Shown here: piece by piece, positions 1 to 7,047 of the stretch
Layout of the letters: each line of letters opens with the position of its first letter
Numbering within the stretch: position 1 is the stretch's first letter
DNA from: an uncultured Spartobacteria bacterium
GTDB lineage: Bacteria > Verrucomicrobiota > Verrucomicrobiae > Chthoniobacterales > UBA6821
Assembly: GCA_903919105.1 (NCBI GenBank)
Contig: CAIXGT010000114.1
Span: forward strand, 1 to 11,207
Direction of reading: 5' to 3'
Length of the DNA stretch: 11,207 bases
Notes under the pieces: generated by a model
What the model was told of the DNA's origin: nothing
Database searches by the model: none
What the model saw: only the letters and a program-made list of their open reading frames with translations
Program-made: the position numbers and the translations under genes

Positions 1-1763
1 AAGACAAGGTAGTCATGCGTGCTGGCGGTAAAGAGATGCTCGACGAAATCGCCCTCCTCGGCATCGGTCTGAGCCTCACGGGTGGTCATTCCGATGACAC
101 CCTTGCCACCGCGCTTCTGTGAGCGGTAAGCGCTGACGGCTGTGCGCTTGATGAAGCCCTTATGGGTGACGGTGATGATGCAGCCTTCGTTGGCGATCAA
201 GTCCTCGATGGAGATCTCTCCCTCCTCGGGGACAAGCTCAGTAAGGCGCGGGCCGGCGTGCTTGTCACGGATGGCTTTTAGCTCGGTCTTGATGATTGTA
301 AAGACTCGCTCCTCGCGGGCCAGGATATCGACCAGATCGGCGATCGTCGAGAGAAGCTGCTGGTACTCGGCATTGAGCTTGTCGCGCTCTAGGCCGGTGA
401 GTTGGTAGAGGCGCAACTCGAGGATGGCATCTGCTTGAGGCTCGCTGAAGCAGTATTGTCCCTTGTCATTGAGCCGGGATTCCTGACGAAGCAGGATGCC
501 GAATTTCTCGATCTCTTTCTTGGAGAACTCGATGGCCAGCAAGCGGGTGCGGGCCTCCTCGCGGTTCTGGGAATCGCGGATGATCTTGATGAAGTTATCG
601 AGATTCGCGAGGGCGATGAGGTAGCCCTCAAGCTTCTCGGCACGGGTCTCTGCCTCGCGGAGAAGGAAGCGGGTGCGACGCAGGATGACCTCGCGGCGGT
701 GCTCGATGAAGCAGGCGATGGCCTCCTTGAGCGAAAGGAGCTTCGGACGACCTCGGTCGATGGCCAGCATTGAGATCGAGAAGGAGGACTCGAGCGCAGT
801 GTGCTTGTAGAGGTTGTTGATGACGACCTTTGGAATAGCATCCCGTTTGAGTTCGATGACAACACGGGTGTTCTCGTCAGACTCGTCGCGGATAGCACTG
901 ATGTCGGTGATGATCTTCTCGTTCACGAGACCGGCAATACGCTCGACAAGTGTGGCCCGGTTGACGTTGTAGGGAATCTCAGTGATGACGATCTGCTCGC
1001 GACCGCCCTTGATCTCCTCGACTCCTGCGCGACCGCGGACCTTCACGGAGCCGCGCCCTGTCTCAAAGTACTGCCTGATACCTCCGACTCCGCAAAGCTG
1101 GCATCCCGTCGGGAAGTCGGGCCCCTTGATGTGCTTCATCAACTCGTCGAGTGTGATGTCGGGATTATCGACTTGGGCGCAGACGGCATCGATGGTCTCG
1201 CCGAGGTTATGCGGAGGGATATTGGTCGCCATGCCGACAGCGATGCCGGTGCCGCCATTGACGAGAAGGTTCGGGATCGAGGCTGGGAAAACGGTCGGCT
1301 CCTCGCGGGTGTCGTCGTAGTTCGGGACGAAATCGACCGTATCGTGATCCATGTCCTCCATGAGGACGGCGCCGAGAGGACGCAGGCGTGCCTCGGTATA
1401 GCGCATGGAGGCCGGAGGATCACCCTCGACGGAACCGAAGTTGCCCTGCCCTTCAATGAGGGTTTCGCGCATCGCCCAGGTCTGGGCCATGTGAACAAGC
1501 GTAGGATAGATAGCTTGGTCACCATGGGGGTGATAGTTACCCATGGTCTCGCCGACGATCTTGGCGCACTTGAGATGCTTGCGGGTCGGCATGACCCCGA
1601 GCTCGCTCATGGCAAACAGGATGCGGCGCTGGGAGGGCTTCAGACCATCGCGAGCATCGGGAAGCGCCCGGGAAATGATGACCGACATGGAGTAGTCGAG
1701 GAAGGATCGGGAGATCTCTTCGGCGACATCGATCGGTTCGACTTTTTCGTTCTGGTTATACAA
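1..1763 (-). CDS. gyrA: DNA gyrase subunit A, 3' end outside window
   Basis: Breakage-reunion subunit of DNA gyrase (A2B2 with GyrB), which introduces negative supercoils using ATP. About 587 of the usual 800-900 residues are present; the C-terminus lies beyond position 1. The protein begins MYNQNEKVEPIDVAEEI and continues into the family's SFLDYSMSVIISRALPDARD block. The active-site Tyr is residue 122 in the motif MRYTEARL (codon 1398-1400), the same number as in E. coli. The GyrA box QKRGGKG is at residues 549-555 (99-119), which marks gyrase rather than topoisomerase IV. The start is a TTG (1761-1763): no ATG or GTG lies in frame between it and the upstream stop, and the next ATG would remove conserved residues. 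No Shine-Dalgarno is visible. A weak -10 (TATATT, 1804-1809, minus strand) could give it its own promoter. The quinolone-site residues 83 and 87 are Gln and Pro, unlike E. coli Ser and Asp. Confidence 0.97.
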   Translation of the reverse strand, partial: MYNQNEKVEPIDVAEEISRSFLDYSMSVIISRALPDARDGLKPSQRRILFAMSELGVMPTRKHLKCAKIVGETMGNYHPHGDQAIYPTLVHMAQTWAMRETLIEGQGNFGSVEGDPPASMRYTEARLRPLGAVLMEDMDHDTVDFVPNYDDTREEPTVFPASIPNLLVNGGTGIAVGMATNIPPHNLGETIDAVCAQVDNPDITLDELMKHIKGPDFPTGCQLCGVGGIRQYFETGRGSVKVRGRAGVEEIKGGREQIVITEIPYNVNRATLVERIAGLVNEKIITDISAIRDESDENTRVVIELKRDAIPKVVINNLYKHTALESSFSISMLAIDRGRPKLLSLKEAIACFIEHRREVILRRTRFLLREAETRAEKLEGYLIALANLDNFIKIIRDSQNREEARTRLLAIEFSKKEIEKFGILLRQESRLNDKGQYCFSEPQADAILELRLYQLTGLERDKLNAEYQQLLSTIADLVDILAREERVFTIIKTELKAIRDKHAGPRLTELVPEEGEISIEDLIANEGCIITVTHKGFIKRTAVSAYRSQKRGGKGVIGMTTREAQTDAEEGDFVEHLFTASTHDYLV

Positions 1764-1841
1764 GGTATTGGGCCTAAGGGGCGGTTTGGGATTAAGTTCG
1801 CACAATATATAGGAGCGATGCAGTGGGGGGAAAGTACGAAA

Positions 1842-1907
1842 GTGGAAAAGTCAAAGGTTCCAACTGATAACACTGGGCGTATCGGGGAAACCTTCCCACT
1901 TTTTCAC
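1842..1907. repeat. Imperfect inverted repeat between lpxD and gyrA
   Basis: Two arms, 1842-1861 and 1886-1907, are inverted copies of each other. They share GTGRAAAAGT at the outer part and AAGGTT(T)CC at the inner part, with a small mismatch region between and a spacer of about 24 nt. In RNA from the minus strand the hairpin would start 3 nt past the lpxD stop. It has no U-run after it, so it is not a classic terminator; an mRNA-processing or stabilising hairpin or a dispersed palindrome is as likely. Each arm belongs to a run of degenerate ACTTTYC-like units. Confidence 0.5.
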
Positions 1908-1910
1908 CTT

Positions 1911-2924
1911 TTACTTTTGCACCAACTTTTCGAGCTCCTTAACCCTGTCGTAGAGTTTGTGAAGCTGGGAAATATAGAAGTTTGTCTGCTTGAACTCCTT
2001 CATCGGCTTGGCAGGGGCGCCGATCAACATCGAGCCCGCAGGGACGTTCTTGGAGACGCCGGCCTTGGCTCCTAACACGGCCTTGTCGCCGATTTCGATA
2101 TGCCCGGCGAGGCCGACCTGCCCGGCGAGAGTGACATAGGACCCGATCCGCGTGCTACCCGAGATCCCGACTTGGGAGCAGATGATGGTGTGAGAACCGA
2201 TCTGCACATTGTGGGCAATCTGTACCAGATTATCGATCTTGCTCCCCTCGCCGATGACGGTGCGTCCGAAGCGGGCGCGGTCGACAGTGGTATTGGCCCC
2301 GATCTCGACGTCATCACCGATCTCAACAATGCCGGTCTGGGGAATCTTAATATGGCGTCCCTCCTTGAACTCGTATCCGAATCCACACGATCCGATGACT
2401 GCACCCGGTTGAAGAATGACGCGGTTGCCCAGAATGCAACGCTCGCGGATGATCGCTCCGGGATGCAAATGACATCCCTCACCGAGATGCACCTTACTGC
2501 CAATGAGGCATCCGGCTCCAATCACAGAACCAGAACCAATCACGGCCAACTCTCCTATCACGACCTGAGGTCCCACAGAAACCCGCTCTCCTAATTTTGC
2601 TGAAGAAGAGACGACAGCCGATGGATGGATGCCGGGTTCAGACACCACTTCGGGTGGAGCAAAGGCTGCCACCACGGAGGCAAAGGCTGCGGAGGGATTC
2701 TCAACTTTCAGGAGTACCGGTCCGATCTCCTCCCCGAACTCTTGGGAAACAAAAACTGCACTAGCTTTGCAGACGCGGAGTTGGGCTAGGTAACGGGGAT
2801 TTCCGAAGAACGTGATGTCACTCGGGCGAGCCTCCTGCAAGGAAGCAACACCTGTGATTTCCAACTCGCCCGAACCGGTCGGGGCCTCGAATCCCGCGAG
2901 CGCTGCCAATTCCAGCAGTCTCAT
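1911..2924 (-). CDS. lpxD: UDP-3-O-(3-hydroxyacyl)glucosamine N-acyltransferase
   Basis: Third enzyme of lipid A synthesis: it transfers a hydroxyacyl chain from acyl-ACP to the 2-amino group of UDP-3-O-acylglucosamine, in the cytoplasm. The protein is 337 residues, the usual family length. Residues 1 to about 95 form the N-terminal uridine-binding domain ([18 protein letters not shown], then NPRY). Residues about 97-290 are hexapeptide repeats of the left-handed beta-helix (repeated V/I-I-G units). The catalytic base is expected to be His238 in [12 protein letters not shown], equivalent to E. coli His239. GFGYEF at 181-186 matches the family's acyl/UDP-site loop. The tail (about 312-337) is a helix rich in Leu and Lys, as in other LpxD trimers. 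It lies 33 bp after skp, within the bamA-skp-lpxD order common in Gram-negatives. No Shine-Dalgarno is visible before the ATG. The next gene is gyrA, not fabZ or lpxA. Confidence 0.96.
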   Translation of the reverse strand: MRLLELAALAGFEAPTGSGELEITGVASLQEARPSDITFFGNPRYLAQLRVCKASAVFVSQEFGEEIGPVLLKVENPSAAFASVVAAFAPPEVVSEPGIHPSAVVSSSAKLGERVSVGPQVVIGELAVIGSGSVIGAGCLIGSKVHLGEGCHLHPGAIIRERCILGNRVILQPGAVIGSCGFGYEFKEGRHIKIPQTGIVEIGDDVEIGANTTVDRARFGRTVIGEGSKIDNLVQIAHNVQIGSHTIICSQVGISGSTRIGSYVTLAGQVGLAGHIEIGDKAVLGAKAGVSKNVPAGSMLIGAPAKPMKEFKQTNFYISQLHKLYDRVKELEKLVQK

Positions 2925-2957
2925 GGGTGAGTGAGGCGACGCAACGGGGTTGCCGGA

Positions 2958-3554
2958 TTATTTGGCAGCGGCCGCCTTAACCGGGGCGTTCTTGTTCAGT
3001 GCTGTGATCACATCCTGACTGAAATCAAGATCATCCCGGGAATAGAGAACAACAGGCACGGCACCAGCGCTCAGTCCGGATTTGTCAAAGACGATGTCAT
3101 AGCCCTTGGCCTTCACGAGATCGTTCACGGTCTTCATGATGTCGTCGACGATGTCCTTACGCATACGAAGGAACTGGTCCTGAAGAGCCTTCTGCTTGGA
3201 GCTGCGATAGTCGGCAATCTCCTTGTCGAGTGCGCGTGCGGCAGCCACCTTGGTCTGCAGATCCTTCTTCTTGGCATCAGCGTCATCTTTGGCCAGGTCG
3301 GGTTTCTGGATGTCGGTATTCAGCTGACTGATATCCTTCATGCTGGCCTTGAGGGTTTCCACGCGTCCATTGAGGTCGTCATTAGCTGCCTTCTCGGCAT
3401 CGGCATACTTGGCCTGAGCATCCTTGGTCTTGTAATACTCGCTGAAGACACGGTTCATGTCGACTGTACCGAACTTGACCTGTGCGTTGGCGAAACCCGC
3501 GCCACCAAGAACGAAAAGTGCCGCGAGCAAAGAGATACGGGTGATGAATATCAT
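2958..3554 (-). CDS. skp: OmpH/Skp family periplasmic chaperone
   Basis: Periplasmic holdase that keeps unfolded outer-membrane proteins soluble on the way to the Bam complex; Skp works as a trimer with coiled-coil tentacles. The protein is 198 residues. Residues 1-24 are a signal peptide (Arg6, hydrophobic core, ANA then Gln25). A short beta strand, VKFGTVDMNRVF (26-37), is the family's hallmark opening. Residues about 41-148 are charged, alanine- and lysine-rich helices forming the coiled coil. The beta return, GYDIVFDKSG (151-160) followed by VPVVLYSRDDLD, closes the body domain. The C-terminus is a short Ala/Lys tail. It sits 41 bp after bamA and 33 bp before lpxD, the classic position. 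A TATAAT box in the gap before it suggests an extra internal promoter. No Shine-Dalgarno precedes the ATG; the leader is AT-rich. Confidence 0.93.
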   Translation of the reverse strand: MIFITRISLLAALFVLGGAGFANAQVKFGTVDMNRVFSEYYKTKDAQAKYADAEKAANDDLNGRVETLKASMKDISQLNTDIQKPDLAKDDADAKKKDLQTKVAAARALDKEIADYRSSKQKALQDQFLRMRKDIVDDIMKTVNDLVKAKGYDIVFDKSGLSAGAVPVVLYSRDDLDFSQDVITALNKNAPVKAAAAK

Positions 3555-3582
3555 GATGTGTTGAGTTGAAAATTAAGTTTTA

Positions 3583-3612
3583 ATTATAGCCGACACTAGA
3601 AGGTGTAGCCAA
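3583..3612 (-). promoter_or_regulatory. Candidate sigma70-type promoter for skp
   Basis: On the minus strand a perfect -10 hexamer TATAAT (3583-3588) lies 28 nt before the skp start codon, with TTGGCT (3607-3612, four of six matches to TTGACA) 18 nt upstream of it. The -35 falls inside the last codons of bamA. If used, it would give a leader of about 20 nt and let skp-lpxD be expressed apart from bamA. This rests on motif match only. Confidence 0.35.
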
Positions 3613-5950
3613 CATTAAAGTTAAACTGACCGCTACTCTGATTCCAAGAGTCGGTCATAACAGGATAACCCCAATCGACACGAATGGGGCCGATTGGCAA
3701 CTCAATGCGGGCTCCGATACCAATGTCGCCGTTCAGGCCTCCCGATGTCTGGCCGTCGATGGTAGTTTGGGCGGGACTGACAGACCATGATTCCGCGTTT
3801 ACAAAACCCCAATCGGTGAAGATGGCTCCACGGAGTCGGGGGATAATGGGGAACGTCAGCTCGGCCGTTCCATAGACCGAGGTGCTGCCGCCGATGGGAT
3901 TGCCATACTGATCCTTCGGTCCGACTTTACGGAAGGCAAATCCGCGCATGTCGTTTGCACCGCCAAGATAGAGTTCATCGAAGATCGGCGGCGGCGTGGT
4001 GCCTCCACCCCAGGTATTCACCATGCCGATAGATCCCTTTGTCAGAAGAATCATGTCCCAAGGCAACGAGAAGTACTTCTTGGCATCCAGACTGATACCG
4101 TAATCCTGAACCGTTCCGCCGAGGCCACCACCAGCGACAAAGGCGGTCAGATTCACCGACTGCCCCTTGTGGGTCAAAAAGAGACTGTCACGGTTATCGA
4201 AATCAAGCCCGGCCAGAATGCAGCTCTTGGTGTAGGGCGAGCTGTTGGCAGCGTTCTGGATGGTGGAGCCGTAGTTACCCGTCAGGTTGTAAATATTGAT
4301 GTTCTCAAGGCGGTACTCTCCCCGCAGCGCAGTGAAGGGAGTCAGTGCCTTGCGGGCTTGAAGTGCTCCGCCGAGGTTGGACTGGCTGTAGACAGGACTC
4401 AGGAAGGTTGCGGCGTGGTAGTAGAACTCGCCGCCCACGGAGACCTTGTACCCCATGAACCATGGCTCGGTGAGTGACATGGTGAAATCCTGACGCTGCA
4501 GACCGTATTGTCCGCGGATACGGAACCGCTGCCCGGCACCGGTGAAGTTGGGCCAGTTGAAGAGGTCGAAGTTGGACTGCTGCATTTCGGCAAATCCAAC
4601 CAAACTATCGATGGAGCTGAAGCCGGCTCCGAAATTGAAGGATCCGGTCTTTTTCTCATCAACGATGACGTCGAGATCCTTGCGACCTGGAACCAAGGTG
4701 TCGACAGGGACTGTGTCGACTTTCGAAAAGTAATTGAGATTCATCAACCGAGTCTTGCTGACGTCGACCAGCGTGGTGTCGAAGATCCCTCCGGGTTGGA
4801 CGGCCAATTCGCGGCGGATGACTTTGTCCTTGGTCTTCGTATTGCCCTGAACATTGATCAGATTCACGTACGACTGAACTCCTTCATCTATGCGATACGT
4901 GAGATCGATCTGTCCTTGTCCAGCAGGTGTGATCTGCGGTTGGGCGACCATGTCGACATAGCCTCGTGAACCGTAGTAATCGCGGATTTTCTTCAGATCA
5001 GCACCCATACCATCCGGCGTGTAGAGGGATCCGGTCCTCATCTTGAGGTAGCGCACCAGATCAACAGGAGCCACGATAGTGGCACCGTCGATATCGAGCT
5101 TGTTTACCCGGTACTGCGTTCCCTCGGATATGGAAATCACCAGATCGACACCCTTGCCGTTCGGCAGCGGCGTAGTCTGGACATCAGAAACACGCATGTC
5201 TGCAAATCCCTTACTCTGGTAGAGTGTGCGAATCGCTTCCTTATCTTCGTCCATCTGAGATGGAGTAAGGCGACCCGCCTTGGTCAGAAAGGAAAGCAGG
5301 TTGGCCGTCTTAGTCTTCATAACCTTCATCAGATCCTTTGGAAGTACCGAATCATTTCCGGTGAAGGAGATGCGGCGAATGACGAGCTTCGGCCCTTCGT
5401 TGATCAAGAAGGCGACTTTCATCTTCTTGTCGGGAAGCTCCGTGGACTTTGTGTCGACCTTCACGTCGGTGTAATTCTTGTCCTCGTAAAGCTTGAGGAT
5501 CTTCTGGCGGTCATCGTTGAGCCGCTCGTCGCTGAGGGGTTCTCCGGGCTTGGTTGCGATTTCCTTGCGGATCTTGGAGTTGGGTATGGCATCCGCCCCC
5601 TCAATAATCACCTCCCCCACGGTAGCCCGCCCCTGGAGCAGGACGGTCACCCTTAGTCCTCCGGTGATTGGTTCTGCGAAAATACGGGCATTGGAGACCT
5701 GTCCCGTGGCATAGAGAGACTTGATATCCTCCTCGACAAGACGGTCATTATAAGGCGCCCCCGGCTTGGTCGCCAGATTGTCCAGGACGCGTTGCTTGCT
5801 GAGCGTGGTCGGGCCGACGAACTGGACATTGATCTCCTGAATCAGCGGAGCTTGACCGGGAACTTGGGCATCCAAACGCGCTCCCGGCAAAAAAACCAAA
5901 ACCGCCGCAACCGCAAGTCGTGCAAACCAGAAAAAACGAAAGGACTTCAT
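3596..5950 (-). CDS. bamA: Outer-membrane protein assembly factor BamA
   Basis: Central Omp85 protein of the Bam complex, which inserts beta-barrel proteins into the outer membrane. The protein is 784 residues, close to the family norm of about 800. Residues 1-28 are a signal peptide (hydrophobic 11-22, LDA then Gln29). Five POTRA domains follow, at roughly 36-106, 110-188, 190-278, 280-356 and 359-433, each with the helix-helix-beta pattern and a Gly-rich turn; POTRA5 contains VQGNTKTKDKVIRREL. The barrel is about 436-784. It holds the Omp85 loop-6 motif MRGF (668-671) and ends in VGYTF, with the terminal Phe of an outer-membrane barrel signal. The ATG start gives a good signal peptide; no Shine-Dalgarno is visible. 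It heads the cluster with skp and lpxD downstream, and 139 bp separate it from the upstream HAD gene on the same strand. Confidence 0.97.
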   Translation of the reverse strand: MKSFRFFWFARLAVAAVLVFLPGARLDAQVPGQAPLIQEINVQFVGPTTLSKQRVLDNLATKPGAPYNDRLVEEDIKSLYATGQVSNARIFAEPITGGLRVTVLLQGRATVGEVIIEGADAIPNSKIRKEIATKPGEPLSDERLNDDRQKILKLYEDKNYTDVKVDTKSTELPDKKMKVAFLINEGPKLVIRRISFTGNDSVLPKDLMKVMKTKTANLLSFLTKAGRLTPSQMDEDKEAIRTLYQSKGFADMRVSDVQTTPLPNGKGVDLVISISEGTQYRVNKLDIDGATIVAPVDLVRYLKMRTGSLYTPDGMGADLKKIRDYYGSRGYVDMVAQPQITPAGQGQIDLTYRIDEGVQSYVNLINVQGNTKTKDKVIRRELAVQPGGIFDTTLVDVSKTRLMNLNYFSKVDTVPVDTLVPGRKDLDVIVDEKKTGSFNFGAGFSSIDSLVGFAEMQQSNFDLFNWPNFTGAGQRFRIRGQYGLQRQDFTMSLTEPWFMGYKVSVGGEFYYHAATFLSPVYSQSNLGGALQARKALTPFTALRGEYRLENINIYNLTGNYGSTIQNAANSSPYTKSCILAGLDFDNRDSLFLTHKGQSVNLTAFVAGGGLGGTVQDYGISLDAKKYFSLPWDMILLTKGSIGMVNTWGGGTTPPPIFDELYLGGANDMRGFAFRKVGPKDQYGNPIGGSTSVYGTAELTFPIIPRLRGAIFTDWGFVNAESWSVSPAQTTIDGQTSGGLNGDIGIGARIELPIGPIRVDWGYPVMTDSWNQSSGQFNFNVGYTF

Positions 5951-6028
5951 GGATCGTTAGTGATCGATTGGGGATAAATTATGGAAAATCAAAGGAGAGA
6001 GACACCTAGGTGATGACAAGAGCCCGCC

Positions 6029-6059
6029 ATTAGATGAGGGAGGGGGGTACTATGGTCAA
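6029..6059 (-). promoter_or_regulatory. Weak candidate promoter for bamA
   Basis: On the minus strand TTGACC (6054-6059, five of six -35 matches) and TCTAAT (6029-6034, five of six -10 matches) are separated by 19 nt, slightly longer than ideal. It would start a leader of about 70 nt before bamA. That leader contains a perfect 10-bp palindrome, CACCTAGGTG, at 6003-6012, which could be an operator or chance. No terminator for the upstream HAD gene was seen, so read-through from it is also possible. Confidence 0.22.
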
Positions 6060-6089
6060 GTCGCTATTTCTCAAATGTCTAAGGAATGG

Positions 6090-6881
6090 TTAGACGAGTT
6101 CTTTTAAAATTCCCGGAATTTCCGCAAAGTTCGTGATGGTGTGGTCCGGAGTGACCTCCGCCTGCTCCTCGGAACCGGGAACCCGGATCCAAATCGAGCG
6201 GATGCCCGCGTTCCGGGATCCTGCAATGTCGCGCTCCAGGCTATTGCCGACCATTACAGCCTCGTCGGCTGAAACCCCGAGTTCAGCAAGCAGGCGATGG
6301 AAAATTTCGGGCTTGGGCTTTCCAATGCCATGCTCGCCTGAGACTGCGATGGCCTGAAAAAAGGATTCCAGCCCCGAGGCGGCGATCTTCTCGCGCTGAA
6401 GATCGGGTGCGCCATTGGTCAGGAGGGCGAGCTTGTAGGAAGTAGCGAGCCCAGCCATCAGCTCCCTAGCACCCGGCAGCAACCGCTGACGGGCTCGGCG
6501 GGTGGTAGCAAATTCCAGGGAAAGCATCACGGCGGCATCCTCCGAGGCATTCCTTCCTTGGGCGACGAGTGACTTAGCAAAGACTTCGACACGATAAGCG
6601 GTCGCCCAATCCCTCAACGCCGTCAGCTCTGGGGAATCGCCGGCGAAGCCTCCCCAGAGACACTCAAAGGCGCTAATCCCAATCGAGCGACAGAAAGGAC
6701 GACACTCACCCTTAGCCCAGAGAGAGCGCGCAATCTCCATGGAGTCGGTGGCAAAACGTGTGGGTTCGGCTTCGAAACGAGCAGAGGCCACGGCCGCGAC
6801 ATGGGCAAAGGTTTCGTGGGAGACCGCCTCGTCGACTGCCAGCGTATCATCCAGATCAAAAAGAAGGGCGCGAATTGACAT
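6090..6881 (-). CDS. HAD-superfamily (subfamily IA) phosphatase
   Basis: Haloacid-dehalogenase-fold hydrolase of 263 residues, probably a cytoplasmic small-molecule phosphatase. Motif I is FDLDDTL with nucleophile Asp9 and general acid Asp11. A helical cap (about 16-130) is inserted after motif I, as in subfamily IA. Motif II is LLTNG with Thr155. Motif III is Lys188 in GIGKPKPEIF. Motif IV is VGNSLERD, where Asp218 is retained but the first Asp usual in GDxxxxD is Asn213. The layout resembles the nucleotidase and N-acylneuraminate-9-phosphatase branch (YjjG/NANP-like), but the substrate cannot be read from the sequence. It is divergent from the M42 peptidase gene, with 166 bp between their starts, and is followed by bamA on the same strand. 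The ATG is preceded by a pyrimidine tract with no Shine-Dalgarno. Confidence 0.88.
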   Translation of the reverse strand: MSIRALLFDLDDTLAVDEAVSHETFAHVAAVASARFEAEPTRFATDSMEIARSLWAKGECRPFCRSIGISAFECLWGGFAGDSPELTALRDWATAYRVEVFAKSLVAQGRNASEDAAVMLSLEFATTRRARQRLLPGARELMAGLATSYKLALLTNGAPDLQREKIAASGLESFFQAIAVSGEHGIGKPKPEIFHRLLAELGVSADEAVMVGNSLERDIAGSRNAGIRSIWIRVPGSEEQAEVTPDHTITNFAEIPGILKELV

Positions 6882-6921
6882 AAGGAGGAATCATTGCCTG
6901 CAACAAACATCTTGAACGAGA

Positions 6922-6945
6922 AAAAAGACCTCTTGGGTTCTTTTT
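6922..6945. other. A/T-flanked hairpin in the divergent gap
   Basis: The sequence AAAAAGACC (6922-6930) can pair with GGTTCTTTTT (6936-6945), leaving one bulged T and a 5-nt loop. It is flanked by A- and T-runs and so resembles a weak bidirectional terminator, but it lies between the divergent HAD and M42 genes where none is expected. It could be an attenuator, a remnant, or chance in an AT-rich gap. Confidence 0.25.
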
Positions 6946-7047
6946 GCCCTTCACTTGATCCGCAGGATTCCTGGCTTTTATTTGGCTGGCATCTATTTCG
7001 GGTCGATTTTTCTTCAGCCATCGTCCGAGAATCTTCAGACTTACTCT

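Noticed and set aside
1884..1905. Terminator-like hairpin GGGAA-ACC-TTCCC followed by a T-run on the plus strand
   Set aside because: No plus-strand gene lies upstream to be terminated, and in the minus direction the hairpin has no T-run after it. It is better treated as part of the larger inverted repeat.
801..2075. Long plus-strand open frame of 424 codons
   Set aside because: It is antisense to gyrA and the end of lpxD, both of which are clear by motif; it crosses the gap between them and shows no family motif.
6955..7047. 31-residue N-terminal extension of the M42 peptidase from a TTG
   Set aside because: No Shine-Dalgarno, no match to the family N-terminus, and the ATG at 7048 gives the usual length. 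The short hydrophobic stretch is not a convincing signal peptide for a cytoplasmic enzyme.
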